Positions 10,509 to 22,769 of a stretch of 64,000 bases of DNA are shown here, in pieces. Where the stretch lies: assembly GCF_024129865.1 (NCBI RefSeq), contig NZ_JAMYFE010000112.1, positions 1 to 64,000 of the forward strand, written 5' to 3'. This DNA comes from Stieleria tagensis (GTDB lineage Bacteria; Planctomycetota; Planctomycetia; Pirellulales; Pirellulaceae). Position 1 is the stretch's first letter; the number at the start of each line of letters is the position of its first letter. A model generated the notes under the pieces. It saw only the letters and a list, made by a program, of their open reading frames with translations, made no database searches and had not been told where the DNA came from. The translations under genes and the position numbers were made by a program.

Positions 10509-11216
10509 ATGCTGAGACGCTGCTGTTTTTCTGTTGCGCTGTCCCTTTGTTTTCTCGGTTCGGCCTTCGCCGCAGATTGGGTGTCGCTGATCCAGCACGA
10601 CTCACTGGAGGGATGGGAGAAGGTCGGTGGCGATGCCAGCTTTTCTATCGACCAGGGGGTGATCACCGGCACGACCGGCGCCGGCAAAAATACGTTTTTG
10701 ACCAAAGGTAACTTCGCTGACTTTGTGTTGGAATTCGAAGTCAAATGCGATCCCGGGTTGAATTCGGGCGTGCAGATTCGCAGCCACCTCTACGGCGCAC
10801 CGACGCCCCAGGAATCGAAGCTCGATCGAATCCGCGAGAAAGGCGAGATGTTCGGCTATCAATGCGAAATTCGAGGCCAGACCAACGGTCCCAACGGCTG
10901 CTCGGGAAATTTTTGGGATGAGGGCCGACGCACCAAGTGGTTGGACGATTCGGTGGATGCCGCCAAAGCCCAGGCCGTCTACAAGCCCGGCCAGTGGAAC
11001 CATTTCCGGATTATCGCCCAAGGCAGCCGAATCCGTAGTTATGTCAACGACAAACCGGTCGCCGATTTCACCGATGATCGAGACGCCGATGGCTTGATCG
11101 GTTTGCAAGTGCATTCCGTTAAGAAAGGTTCCGGACCCTATCAGGTCAGTTGGCGCAATCTGCGAATCAAAACCCTGGCCAACGGCGAAGTTTACCAAGC
11201 AGGCGCCGCCAAGTAG
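10509..11216 (+). CDS. Secreted DUF1080 (3-keto-disaccharide hydrolase-like) protein
   Basis: A 235-residue protein with a clear signal peptide (LRRCCFSVALSLCFLGSAFA, cleavage after the last Ala) and a single DUF1080 beta-jellyroll domain. Typical blocks are GWEKVGGDASFSIDQGVITG, DFVLEFEVKCDPGLNSGVQIRS, WNHFRIIAQGSRIRSYVNDK and the closing GLIGLQVHSVKKG. The family is greatly expanded in planctomycetes, and some members hydrolyse 3-keto-glycosides; the substrate here cannot be told. Palindromic repeat copies lie on both sides, which isolates it as its own transcription unit. Confidence 0.9.
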   Translation: MLRRCCFSVALSLCFLGSAFAADWVSLIQHDSLEGWEKVGGDASFSIDQGVITGTTGAGKNTFLTKGNFADFVLEFEVKCDPGLNSGVQIRSHLYGAPTPQESKLDRIREKGEMFGYQCEIRGQTNGPNGCSGNFWDEGRRTKWLDDSVDAAKAQAVYKPGQWNHFRIIAQGSRIRSYVNDKPVADFTDDRDADGLIGLQVHSVKKGSGPYQVSWRNLRIKTLANGEVYQAGAAK

Positions 11217-11219
11217 GCA

Positions 11220-11303
11220 GTGGGCCAGGTGCAACCTGGCGAAGGGTGCAAATGCGCCAGGTTTCACCTGGCCTACTTTGCCGCCAGGTTTCACCTGGCC
11301 TAC
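11220..11303. repeat. Second copy of the nested inverted repeat plus an extra half-unit
   Basis: The arms 11220-11241 and 11255-11276 match the atpC-downstream element with one base change each. A further right-arm unit at 11282-11303 repeats the arm at 11255-11276 exactly at 27-base spacing. The element lies between the convergent DUF1080 gene and the leftward gene that ends at 11300, and its last bases overlap that gene's stop. It may act as a bidirectional terminator. Confidence 0.8.
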
Positions 11304-12136
11304 TTTGATTTGCGGCGGAGGTTGCGGGCGGCTTCTTGCAGGACCAATGGCAGCTTGCTGCGAAGGAAGTTGCTGCCGGCGAACCACTGCTCGGGTTCAT
11401 GCATCACGAACCGTGATTCGATCAAAACCGATTGGCCGTCACCGAGTGCAGTGGCGGTCAGCCACGCTTGGAATCCGGCGTAGGCACCGCCCTGGTCATT
11501 TGCGTCGAGTGACGTCCAGCGGTTGTCAAATCGATCGTCCAGGCGAAGATCGATCCGCTGTTGATCGTCCGCGTCGTGCCGTGTGATTCGCAGCACTCCG
11601 GACAATTGAATCTTGTCGAGTAGCTTTACATCGAAGGGTTGGTAGCGGACGTTCGGGCCGCTGTCGGTGATGCCACGCGAACGCAAGCTTTCCGGGCTGA
11701 CGTCGCCTGGAGGGCCAGAGTCCGCAGCAGAGTCGTCAGAGTCCCCCAGTAATCGCGAGGTGAAATCGTCCGCGGTGAAAGTCGTCAGCGGGGTGTGCAC
11801 CACAAACAGCAGATGGACTTGGTGTCCAAGATGCTTTCCGGAGGAATCGTTGACATAGCGAGTAAAGATTCGAACCGGGGCCACGACGGAGTCCCGGGCG
11901 AATTGACGATACGGCAAACCTCGCAACAACGGTTCGATCCGCTGGACCTGTTGATCGGCGGTTTCTTGGCCGGACAGGGTGGGTGGATCAAGTACGACCG
12001 ACTGGCCGGCGATTTGAACGGATTCCTGTTGGGGCGGATCGGCGGCATGGCCCGTTGTTCCCAGCGACACCGTTGCCGAGCACACGGTTGCAAGAACGAG
12101 CAGGACGCTGCCAAGAGAGCGACGTCGCACAGGCAT
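11300..12136 (-). CDS. Secreted hypothetical protein, third gene of TPR operon
   Basis: A 278-residue protein that I do not recognise. It begins with a signal peptide (PVRRRSLGSVLLVLATVCSATVSLG, Ala cleavage region) and has a mature domain of mixed strands and helices with no cysteine pattern or catalytic motif that I can name. The ATG at 12136 is chosen because it overlaps the upstream stop as TGATG, implying translational coupling; an upstream in-frame start at 12217 would intrude 82 bases into the neighbour and hide the signal peptide. It is the last gene of a three-gene leftward unit of exported proteins. Confidence 0.8.
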   Translation of the reverse strand: MPVRRRSLGSVLLVLATVCSATVSLGTTGHAADPPQQESVQIAGQSVVLDPPTLSGQETADQQVQRIEPLLRGLPYRQFARDSVVAPVRIFTRYVNDSSGKHLGHQVHLLFVVHTPLTTFTADDFTSRLLGDSDDSAADSGPPGDVSPESLRSRGITDSGPNVRYQPFDVKLLDKIQLSGVLRITRHDADDQQRIDLRLDDRFDNRWTSLDANDQGGAYAGFQAWLTATALGDGQSVLIESRFVMHEPEQWFAGSNFLRSKLPLVLQEAARNLRRKSK

Positions 12137-13176
12137 CAGTTGACGAAACCAGGGTAGCGTTGTTGCAGTTCCTGGCGGGCTTCCGCGGCGCGTTCGGTGC
12201 GTCCGACTTTGGGCCACAGTTCGACCAATCGGCCGAGTGCTTTGGCGTGTGCATCGGGTTGACCGGAGAACATCAGATGGGTGTGTAGGTAGGCCATGAT
12301 TGCACCTTCGATGTCCCCGGCCGCTTCGTAGCTGGCGCCTTGAGCGTTGTAGATCCGGGCTGACATTTCGATGTCGGTTGGGTTGAGTTCTTGGATCAGT
12401 TGGTCGACCAGTGCCAGCCCCTCTTTACCTTTGCCGCCCTTGGCCAGCGCGACGGCTTGCCCGGCTTTGGCCAGAATTTTTAGCCGCAGCGCGTCGGCCG
12501 AATTCACGTTGACTGCGGCGACATCTGAAAACGCTTTTTCAGCTGCTTCGACGTCACCGGAATCCAATTGTGCGACGCCGGTCAGATACCGCGACAGGAT
12601 TTTGGATTCTGCCGAGGGCGCTTTGGAGAGATAGCCATAGTATTGAATTGCTTTTGGGTAAGACTTTGTCGCCAGCGCCAGATCACCCAGCAATTTGGTG
12701 ACCGAGAAAAAGTGGTAGGAGTCGCCATACTCACCGGCAAAAGCCAATGCCTCTTTGATCGCCGCCGTGCGGTCCCCTTGGCCGGCAAGCGCCAGGTTGG
12801 CTCGCGTAAGCACCATGAAGTACGCCGCGTCGGCTTTGATCACGTCCCGTGGGAGTCCCGGAATGTTCACGCCTTTGAGTTCGTCGAGTGCTTCTTCGTA
12901 GCGGCCGTCGAGCGCCGCTTCACGGCCGCGTGTCAGTTCGGCCGGATCACCTTGAAACGAAACTTTGCGAATTTCGCTTTCGGTGAATTCTTTATTGTTG
13001 CTGCCCACTTTCAGTGTCAGCCCCATTTTCGTGGCATTGATGACCGTGCCGGCGGTGGCGGAATTGCTGCTATGCGTGTAGACGCGGTCGAGTTGCGCCT
13101 GGGCGGTCGCGGAGCAAACGCAAATCAAAATCACGAGAGCCGAGCAGGAACGCAGCACGAGTTGAGGGTGTGTCAT
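12136..13176 (-). CDS. Exported TPR-like repeat protein
   Basis: A 346-residue protein with a signal peptide (LRSCSALVILICVCSATAQAQ). A short domain follows that resembles small SH3-like or SHD1-like modules of planctomycetes (TVINATKMGLTLKVGSNNKEFTESEIRKVSF), and then helical repeats of TPR type (ALDGRYEEALDELKGV, TKSYPKAIQYYGYL, AGDIEGAIMAYLHT). TPR arrays bind other proteins. It lies between a 1028-residue TPR protein and a coupled secreted protein and is probably part of the same periplasmic assembly (inference). Confidence 0.82.
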   Translation of the reverse strand: MTHPQLVLRSCSALVILICVCSATAQAQLDRVYTHSSNSATAGTVINATKMGLTLKVGSNNKEFTESEIRKVSFQGDPAELTRGREAALDGRYEEALDELKGVNIPGLPRDVIKADAAYFMVLTRANLALAGQGDRTAAIKEALAFAGEYGDSYHFFSVTKLLGDLALATKSYPKAIQYYGYLSKAPSAESKILSRYLTGVAQLDSGDVEAAEKAFSDVAAVNVNSADALRLKILAKAGQAVALAKGGKGKEGLALVDQLIQELNPTDIEMSARIYNAQGASYEAAGDIEGAIMAYLHTHLMFSGQPDAHAKALGRLVELWPKVGRTERAAEARQELQQRYPGFVN

Positions 13177-13247
13177 AGATGTGTTGGCGTAGCGGAAAAG
13201 CGATGAAGCGGGTTAGACGGTGCCGAAGCGGCCTGGTTGTGGGTGGG

Positions 13248-16200
13248 TCAATTTACTTTCGCGGCGAGGCCGGTGGGGGATTCGCCGACGGCGCGTTGGC
13301 ATTCTTTCATCAAGGCATCGTACTTGGCACGTTGCTCGGCACCGCCCAGATCGGGAAATAGGGTCGCGGCTTCGCGGATCACCTTGATCGCCTTTTTCGT
13401 TTCGACATCTCGCTTGGCGGCTTTTCCCATCAGGTACAAACACAGCGCAACGTGATAGCGTGATTCAAAGAATTTCTCTTTGAAGTTTTCGTTGCGATTG
13501 ATTTGTTTGCTGGTTTTAGTACTGATTTCGGCCCAGCCCCAAATGGTGTTTTTCTTGTTGGGACCTTTTCGGCCGCCTTCGAGTGCCACCTTGTAGGCTT
13601 TGTAGGCCGTGTTGGGCGGCAGTTCACTAGCCCAGGTTTCGTAGGCTTGGGCGGCTTCCATTTGGGCTTCTAACATCAACGGATTCTTCAGCAGCAGTTT
13701 TTCAAAGCTGTCGATGGCAGCTTGATATTGCCCGACCAATCGTTGGGAATGACCGGTCAGATACAGCGTCGTCAGATCGTCTTGATCGGTCAGAGCCGTG
13801 AACGTTGCGATGGATTGTGAAATCAATTCGGCGGCTTGGCCGTTGGCTTTCATTTGACCGGGTTCCATCAATGATTCGCCCATCGACGACAGCGTCTGTC
13901 CGACCCATCGCAGCGTTGCCATGTCGTTGGTCGAATCAGAGATGCGTTTTAGCATGGCGCTGAACGCTTCGATCAATTTGGCTTTTCGCGCCGGGGCGGC
14001 ATCGTCGAGTTGTTCCTTCAGATCGTTTGCCAACCGCATGTAGTTTTGGGTCAGTTTGGACTGGGCTTCCGGGCCGGTGAATGCACCACGCACGCGTTCC
14101 ATGGTGTCGGTCATGCGATCGAGTTGTTCACCCGGTTTGTCACTGTTCAACATTTGGCCGACCAGTGCTTTCAATTCCGTGCTGTAAAGATCGCCGGCGA
14201 AGGTATCAGAGGGGGCATCCAGCGTTTTCAGCAACCCCAACGGGCCATATTTGGGGTGGTCCAGTACTTTCAGTGCTGCGGCGCTGTCGTCTTGGTACAG
14301 GTAGACTTTGGCCAGCACGGTTGCCGCTTGCATGCCTTCGGTGTCGACCAGGTTTCCCTGGATCTCGTCCAAGCCTTGTTGCAAGTTTTGTTGGGCCTGC
14401 TGGACGATGACGTCGATTTTCGCCTGGTCCTGTTTTTCTTTTCGAGCGACGATCGATTGGTTCCACAGCAGTTGGCCGAGCAAGCGTTTGAACATGGCTT
14501 TTTCATTGCCATCGCTCATGTCGTCGATCAATGCTTGGGCGCCCGCGTAGTTGTCTTTCCTAAGCATCAAACGAATCTGAAACCCTTGCGCGGCGGCGGC
14601 ATTGGGATCGTCCGGCCAGGTTTTTGCCAAGAAGCTGCCAAGAGATTCGAGTTGACGAATCAACCCATCCTGTTCGTCTTCGGGGACTTCGCCCAACAGC
14701 AACTGCATCGACGTCAGGGCCATCAAACCGCCCTGTAATCCAACGCCGCTACCGGGCGCATGCCGCGCCAGAAAACTACCGACGACAACGGTTTCTCGGT
14801 GTCGTTTTGACTGGTAGAGGAAGTAGGCCAGGATCTGGCGTGCTTCGTTGATCGTTTCGACGTTGGTGTCGCGGCTGACCATGGTCAATCCGGCACGTAA
14901 GATTTGAATGCCAACCGCATAGGATTCGAGCCGCTGTGATTCGATGTCGGCAATCTGCTGGACCAAATCAGGCGTCTGTTCTTGCTCGGACAACAACTTG
15001 GCTGCTTGTTCCAATTCCGACGTGATTTTCAACGCTTGTTGCGCCTTCTCCATCGCGTCGTCCAAGCTTTTGGGCGGATCGGCGGTCGGCAGTTCGGCGG
15101 CCTTTTGTTCAACGCCCAGATCGGCCAACAGCGAGTCGACTTCTTCGGTGTGGGGCCCAGGAACTTTCTTGGCGTCTTTCAATAGATCTCGAGCCGATTC
15201 CTTCGCCCGACCGATCTCGCCCTTTTTCAGCGAGTCGTCCTTGGATCGGGCCAAGTAGGCTTTGGCAAGCTGGATACGATAGTCTTGGATCGCTGGCAGA
15301 TTCGCTTCGTTGGGGCGGATGTCTTTCGCCCAGTTGCCTGTTCGGTCGATCGCTTCCTGGAACTGGGGTGGTTCTTCGGCCAGCTTCAATCGCACCAGGC
15401 CCGCAGCGGCTTGGAACTTGGCTTCCCGCAGCGGATCGGCTTCGGGTTGTTCCAGCATGTTCAAATAGTTGCCCAGCGCTTCGTTGGGTTTGCCCAGCAA
15501 TTCGTTGACCTGGCCCAAATGCATCAAGGCGATCGCACCCGGGATGTAACTGGCATACTTTTTATTCAGTTCCGCGAATCGATTGGCGGCATCTTCCAGT
15601 TGTGTTTTGGCCTCTTTTGCCGGGTCGTCGAAAGTTTCCGCAGCCAGTTTGATTGATTCGGCAGCGTTGACCTGGGATTGCAAGAATTGGAATCGATAGG
15701 TGTCACGTAGCGCCGCGGCCTCCGGATCGGCTTGAGCATCGATCTTCTGGCCTTTCATTTGTTCCAATTCGGATCGCAAACTACTGACGATACCGTCAAA
15801 CGTCTTGTTGGCGGCGAGATAGGATTTGCGTGCGGCGGCGCGATCATTGTCGTCCGGTTCGCCGTTGAGCAGCTGGCCGGCACGAATCATCTGCAATTTA
15901 CCGAGCTGCAAACGAGCTTCGTTGGCACGGGGGTGGTCCCCCGATTTCAGAAAGGCCTCGAGTGCGTTTTCGGCATCTAGAAAAGCTTGGTCACGACGCT
16001 CGGGGTCGCGAATTTGCAAAGCCGATTCGATATGCGTTTGCGCTTTCTCCAGTGGAATGGCGGCGATGAAACCAGGGGCCACGCCGGGGAGCTCGCTGAC
16101 CCTGTCCAGGTAGTTAATCGCGGTGTCAAAGTAGCCGGCGTTGCGCAGTTGTTTGACAAAGGCTTCGGCCGGTTCGCCTTTGGCCGACGCCACCGATTGG

Positions 16201-16334
16201 CTGGCGGCGGTGGCGACCAGGCAGCACCCCAGCAGAAGCCAGCGTTTCCGCACGTCACTGCCGCGCTGGCCGGACCAAGACAGACTGGGTCGATTCACGT
16301 GACCGAGTTGCTGGTGGCGACTGGAATTCGTCAT
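13248..16334 (-). CDS. Large exported TPR protein
   Basis: A 1028-residue protein. The N-terminal region has a basic stretch then a hydrophobic core (RKRWLLLGCCLVATAASQSVASA), read as a signal peptide. The rest is almost all alpha-helical with many degenerate TPR units, for example LGQVNELLGKPNEALGNYLN and LTGHSQRLVGQYQAAIDSFE. No enzymatic motif was found. The ATG at 16334 is preferred over a GTG at 16400, which would add 22 residues before the signal. It heads a leftward operon with the next two genes and diverges from the gene at 16464. A scaffolding role in the periplasm is an inference. Confidence 0.85.
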   Translation of the reverse strand: MTNSSRHQQLGHVNRPSLSWSGQRGSDVRKRWLLLGCCLVATAASQSVASAKGEPAEAFVKQLRNAGYFDTAINYLDRVSELPGVAPGFIAAIPLEKAQTHIESALQIRDPERRDQAFLDAENALEAFLKSGDHPRANEARLQLGKLQMIRAGQLLNGEPDDNDRAAARKSYLAANKTFDGIVSSLRSELEQMKGQKIDAQADPEAAALRDTYRFQFLQSQVNAAESIKLAAETFDDPAKEAKTQLEDAANRFAELNKKYASYIPGAIALMHLGQVNELLGKPNEALGNYLNMLEQPEADPLREAKFQAAAGLVRLKLAEEPPQFQEAIDRTGNWAKDIRPNEANLPAIQDYRIQLAKAYLARSKDDSLKKGEIGRAKESARDLLKDAKKVPGPHTEEVDSLLADLGVEQKAAELPTADPPKSLDDAMEKAQQALKITSELEQAAKLLSEQEQTPDLVQQIADIESQRLESYAVGIQILRAGLTMVSRDTNVETINEARQILAYFLYQSKRHRETVVVGSFLARHAPGSGVGLQGGLMALTSMQLLLGEVPEDEQDGLIRQLESLGSFLAKTWPDDPNAAAAQGFQIRLMLRKDNYAGAQALIDDMSDGNEKAMFKRLLGQLLWNQSIVARKEKQDQAKIDVIVQQAQQNLQQGLDEIQGNLVDTEGMQAATVLAKVYLYQDDSAAALKVLDHPKYGPLGLLKTLDAPSDTFAGDLYSTELKALVGQMLNSDKPGEQLDRMTDTMERVRGAFTGPEAQSKLTQNYMRLANDLKEQLDDAAPARKAKLIEAFSAMLKRISDSTNDMATLRWVGQTLSSMGESLMEPGQMKANGQAAELISQSIATFTALTDQDDLTTLYLTGHSQRLVGQYQAAIDSFEKLLLKNPLMLEAQMEAAQAYETWASELPPNTAYKAYKVALEGGRKGPNKKNTIWGWAEISTKTSKQINRNENFKEKFFESRYHVALCLYLMGKAAKRDVETKKAIKVIREAATLFPDLGGAEQRAKYDALMKECQRAVGESPTGLAAKVN

Positions 16335-16463
16335 GTCGGATGGGTGCAAATAAGTGATGAGAAAGAGACAGTGGTTGGCTGTGCGCTCGAAACCGCTCAC
16401 AATCTAGATTAAAGACGTCCAATCCGTCATTCAAGCGCGACCCGGTCGGTCGCGGGAGCAGTC

Positions 16464-17836
16464 ATGCGAATCCCCTCGCAATTTAACGATTCCAGCCTTT
16501 ATCGCCCCCGGCGAGGGGAGAAGAACGAGCGAAAACGCGCGTTTGTACCCGCGTCATCTGATTCTCGGCGGCGGCTGATCCGACTGGCGGTCGCGTTGCT
16601 GTTGGTGATCGTCGTCATGCGCGAAGCTCGCCGACCAGGACTGTACCAAACTTTTTTTGCTTCGAACGAAGAAATCTGGACCGCGACAAGCACGCTTGGC
16701 GGGGGGGACATGACCACCGTTGTTGCTGCGGCGGCCGACGGCAGCGCATCGCCGCTGCAACGTTCCGGTCCTGCCGATTGGGAAGGTGCGGGTGATTGGG
16801 TCGATTCGATGGACGTCGCCACCCAGCGGGCGTGGATCAAGTCGCTGATGCGATTGCGGATCGAGTCCGCCGTCGGCGTCGATCAGCCGGCGGCGCCCTG
16901 GCCGGGATTGACCGCCGACCAGTTCGCCGACTCGCTGGATTCACTGACAGCCAGCTCAAACACCAGCCCGAACGTGCGCGCGGCCTTGGATTCGCAGGCT
17001 GATGTGTTGACCGGCGCCAAAACCGCGACGGACGACTGGCGCTCGGTGAACGAATGGTGGTCCGGTCCGTTGCTTGATGCATTGGATGCCAGCGCCCTAT
17101 CACGCGTGTCCGATGGGACATTTTGGTTGGGCAGTGATAGTGACGCTTTCTATCTGCAATTGGCGCGCACGGATGAATTGTCTGCGCGGGGCGTGATGAC
17201 GACCGGTACCCTGCCGCTGTTGCAGCAACCGGACGTGTACCGCGGTGAACTGGTGCGGTTGGTCGGTCGGCTCGGTCAAGCACAGCAGAAGCAGGCCCAG
17301 GAAAATGATTTCGGAATTCAACACTACTGGAAGCTCTGGATGATTCCCGAGGACGGCGGTATCCGTCCAACGGTGTTGATCGCGACGGAGATCCCATTGT
17401 CTCTTTCGTCGGGACTGGACGATGACGGCAAATGGGACCGCAGCAGATCGACGCTGAATCCCTCGGGCCAGTTTTCCGCGGTGGGACGGTTTATCAAACG
17501 GCTGCCCTATCGTTCCTCGCTGGGGGCCGATTTGGCGCCGGTGGTGATCGGACGCGTCATCGCGACCCGCGAAATGGTGCCAACAACGACGACGACCGCT
17601 CGGTCGGGCGCAGCGGCAAACCAGGACCCGGGAACCAGTTCGCTGGTCTGGGGCGTGTTGTTGGCGATTGTTGCCGGGGTCGCGATCGCGGCCGGGTTGA
17701 TGTATGGCACGTCCGTTGATGCCCGACGTTCGCGACGTTTGAGACAATTAGCCAGTCCTGATTCGGCGCCGGATTTAAGTTCGCTGGTTGATACAGCAAA
17801 CGTCAGCGAAGCACCAATCCAAGATGGAGAACAACC

Positions 17837-17840
<4 letters not shown>
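16464..17840 (+). CDS. Membrane-anchored hypothetical protein with two TM segments
   Basis: A 458-residue protein of unknown function. A basic cytoplasmic start of about 35 residues is followed by a membrane segment (LIRLAVALLLVIVVM), a large exported domain, and a second membrane segment near the C-terminus (WGVLLAIVAGVAIAAGLMYG) with a short basic tail. The exported domain contains LLQQPDVYRGELVRLVGRL, and a similar block recurs in the next gene (LLQHPESHHGDWIRMNAV), so the two products are probably distant paralogues. GGGAG lies a few bases before the ATG. The downstream gene overlaps it by ATGA. Confidence 0.8.
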
Positions 17841-20279
<2,439 letters not shown>

Positions 20280-20300
20280 GAGGTAGCGACTTCCCCATCA

Positions 20301-20323
20301 GCCGGAACGCGCCAGCGTCCGGC
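20301..20323. terminator. GC-rich hairpin downstream of mdh
   Basis: GCCGGA pairs with TCCGGC, extended by CGC with GCG across a single bulged A and a 4-base loop. It lies 22 bases after the mdh stop and before a convergent gene, so it may stop transcription. There is no T-run, so rho-independent action is unproven. The compact palindrome also looks like a dispersed intergenic repeat. Confidence 0.5.
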
Positions 20324-20423
20324 TCCTGACCTTGGGGGGAACCTTGATCTCGCTTTCAACGGCTGATGAATCCGCTGGGCTGCTCACCGTGCCAAAAGCA
20401 GGCAAACCGCGCTGCGGCTGGTC

Positions 20424-21461
20424 TTAGCTGGGCAGCCAGGCGCGCTGCACGCGATGGTTATTGCTGTCCAAGACGTGCATCTGTTTGTAGGAGTCAACGA
20501 CCATTCCCCAGGGCTGGTACAGTTGCCCGATTTCGAAACCCGGTGATCCCCAAATCGCCAGTGGTTTGCCGTCGGCGGTTAAACGCTGGATGCGTTGGTT
20601 ACCGTATTCGCAGACCAGTACGCCGCCGTCATCGAGTACCACCAGGTCATAGGGATAGTGAAACTGTCCCGGTTCGATGCCCTGTTCGCCCCAGACATCC
20701 ATCCAGCGTGGTTCGTCACCGCTGATGTCATAACGTTGGATGCGATGATTGCAGGCGTCGGCGACCCACAGCACATCGTTGGCGATTGCCAGACTTTGCG
20801 GACGAACAAATTTTTCGACCTCGCGCCCGGTGCCTCCCCATTGTGTGATGAACCGGCCATCGGGATCGAATTTCTGGATCCGGTCGGAATCACCGTATTC
20901 GCCGATGTAGTAACAACCATTCGTGTCGGCGACGGCTTCGGTGACAAAGGCGAACTCACCGGGATTGTGGCCGGCGGTTCCGCCGATTTCGCGTTCCGGA
21001 AGCCGTTTGCCATCCAGACTGAACACCAACATTCGGTAGTAATGCGTGTCGGCGACCAGTAACAGATCGTGATCCGGTGAATCCCCGAATTGGATTGCCA
21101 ATCCGGTCGGACGGCCATTTTTTGTTTCGGGTGTGCGCCACTCACGCAGCCAATTGCCGTCGCGATCAAAGACTTGGATGCGACCGGTGGTGTCGACAAT
21201 GTACAGTTGATCACGACGGTCGATGGTGATTGCGCGAGGTTTCAGAAAGCGGCCGCTGCTTTGGCCTCGGCGGCCCCAGACCAGATCGGTTTGGCTGGCA
21301 TCGGTGGCGGGGACACAGCCACCCACGGTTGCCGACAATAGCGCCAGTGAACCGGCGGCGGCGTGTTTCAGTAGACTACGCCGACTAGCTGTCGTGTGGA
21401 AAATAGGTTCGGCGTCGTTCACGTGTTTCCGGGCTCCCAAGTTACGCTTCAGCATCATCAT
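20424..21461 (-). CDS. NHL-repeat lipoprotein with Tat-like signal
   Basis: A 345-residue protein made mostly of NHL beta-propeller repeats. Each carries the pattern of Gly, hydrophobic strand, Asp and Arg/Asn, for example LKPRAITIDRRDQLYIVD, VRPQSLAIANDVLWVADACNHRIQRYD and YQPWGMVVDSYKQMHVLDSNNHRVQRA. The N-terminus has a twin arginine (Arg27-Arg28 in ASRRSLLKHAAAG) followed by a hydrophobic stretch and lipobox VGGC (Cys49), so it is probably a Tat-exported lipoprotein. ATG 21461 is preferred; the open frame extends upstream to 21602. NHL propellers act as binding platforms or as lyase-like enzymes; no catalytic residues were assigned. Confidence 0.85.
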   Translation of the reverse strand: MMMLKRNLGARKHVNDAEPIFHTTASRRSLLKHAAAGSLALLSATVGGCVPATDASQTDLVWGRRGQSSGRFLKPRAITIDRRDQLYIVDTTGRIQVFDRDGNWLREWRTPETKNGRPTGLAIQFGDSPDHDLLLVADTHYYRMLVFSLDGKRLPEREIGGTAGHNPGEFAFVTEAVADTNGCYYIGEYGDSDRIQKFDPDGRFITQWGGTGREVEKFVRPQSLAIANDVLWVADACNHRIQRYDISGDEPRWMDVWGEQGIEPGQFHYPYDLVVLDDGGVLVCEYGNQRIQRLTADGKPLAIWGSPGFEIGQLYQPWGMVVDSYKQMHVLDSNNHRVQRAWLPS

Positions 21462-21626
21462 ACGCGGTCGATCGGGGCTGTGTCGCCCGCCCTGATCGTC
21501 GTTGGCCGAAGTTTCACAACCTGTTTTGGGGGTGTTTTCCCGTTTGGTGGCTTGTGGATTTAATTTTACGGTTCGTACAATGGGCAACCGCAACGAATAC
21601 ATCCGGAATCACCCCTGTCGGTTTTC

Positions 21627-22769
21627 ATGACCACTGTTCTTGATCTGCGCCAAACCGACGATCCTCGTGACATCATCCACCGAACCGTCCAGGCGCTTAG
21701 CGAGGGTCAGGTGGTCGCTTTGCCGACCGATACGGTTTACGGGTTGGCGGCGCATGCCCTGGATGCCGACGCGGTCGAGAAAATCATTCAGATCAAGGGG
21801 CGTGGAGACGCTCCGATGGCGATTTCGGTCCGCAGCCGGCAGGCAGCCGAAGATTTTTTCTGCGAAGCATCTCCGGTCGCACGGCGTCTAAGTTATCGGT
21901 GTTGGCCGGGCCCGTTGACGCTGGTCACCCCCTGCGAAAATTCTCATTCAGCTGTCAATCAGTTGCCGCAGTCGGTCCGCGATCGGATCACAGGCGACGG
22001 CGGGGGAATCGGATTTCGAGTGGTGGAGCATCGCATTTTGGAGGCAATTCATCGATTCATGGCGGCCCCGCTGGTGCTGACCAGCGCCAATTTATCCGGA
22101 AAACCGGCACAAACCGAAGCCCAGGGGGTGGTTGATCAGCTCTCCGGACGTTTGCCACTGCTGCTCGACGACGGTCCAACCCGTTATGGTGGGGCATCGA
22201 CCGTTGTCCGCGTGGTGGGCAATCGATGGGAGTTGTTGCGTGAAGGAGTGATCGAACGAGCCGCTATGAACCAATTCGTTAAACCTGTTATCGTGATGGT
22301 CTGTACCGGCAACACGTGTCGCAGCCCGATGGCAGAAACTTTAATGCGAGAATTGCTGCGAAAAAAGTTAGGATGTGAGGATGCGGTCCGTGTGCTTTCT
22401 GCGGGCGTCGCTGCATCGGCCGGTCACAGTGCCAGTCCCCAATCGATCGAAGTGATGGGGGACCGAAAATTGGATTTAACAGGTCATGCCAGTCAGCCCC
22501 TGGGCGACGAAATCATGAATGTTGCTGATTTATTGCTGACGATGACACGTTCGCACCGCGCCGCGATCTTGGCGGCGTGGCCGGACATGCACGATCGCGT
22601 GTTCACGTTGCGTCACGATGGCGGCGATATCTCCGATCCGATCGGGATGCCGGTAGACGCCTACCGGCAATGTGCCGATCAGATGGAGCAAGAATTGGAA
22701 CAGTGGTTTGAGCGTCTGGAGGACGACTTTTTTCCTGAAGTCTCTGACGGAGATAAGGAGTCAGCGTGA
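21627..22769 (+). CDS. Fusion: YrdC/Sua5 threonylcarbamoyl-AMP synthase + YwlE-like arginine phosphatase
   Basis: A 380-residue two-domain protein. Residues 1 to about 210 are a YrdC/Sua5 domain: ALPTDTVYGLAAHALD, KGRGDAPMAISV and LTSANLSGKPA. It makes threonylcarbamoyl-AMP for the tRNA t6A modification. Residues from about 214 on are a low-molecular-weight phosphatase with P-loop CTGNTCRS at 226-233 and the acid loop DISDPIG (Asp337). The Thr at 230 matches Thr11 of Bacillus subtilis YwlE, the residue that gives preference for phospho-arginine; tyrosine phosphatases have a larger side chain there. B. subtilis has separate ywlC, ywlE and ywlF (rpiB) genes in one locus, and here the next gene is rpiB. 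No stop or frameshift separates the domains. Confidence 0.88.
   Translation: MTTVLDLRQTDDPRDIIHRTVQALSEGQVVALPTDTVYGLAAHALDADAVEKIIQIKGRGDAPMAISVRSRQAAEDFFCEASPVARRLSYRCWPGPLTLVTPCENSHSAVNQLPQSVRDRITGDGGGIGFRVVEHRILEAIHRFMAAPLVLTSANLSGKPAQTEAQGVVDQLSGRLPLLLDDGPTRYGGASTVVRVVGNRWELLREGVIERAAMNQFVKPVIVMVCTGNTCRSPMAETLMRELLRKKLGCEDAVRVLSAGVAASAGHSASPQSIEVMGDRKLDLTGHASQPLGDEIMNVADLLLTMTRSHRAAILAAWPDMHDRVFTLRHDGGDISDPIGMPVDAYRQCADQMEQELEQWFERLEDDFFPEVSDGDKESA

Noticed and set aside
22266-22769. Independent translation of the arginine phosphatase domain from an internal ATG
   Set aside because: The ATG at 22266 has no good ribosome site, and the frame is continuous from the YrdC domain, so a fusion is the simpler reading.
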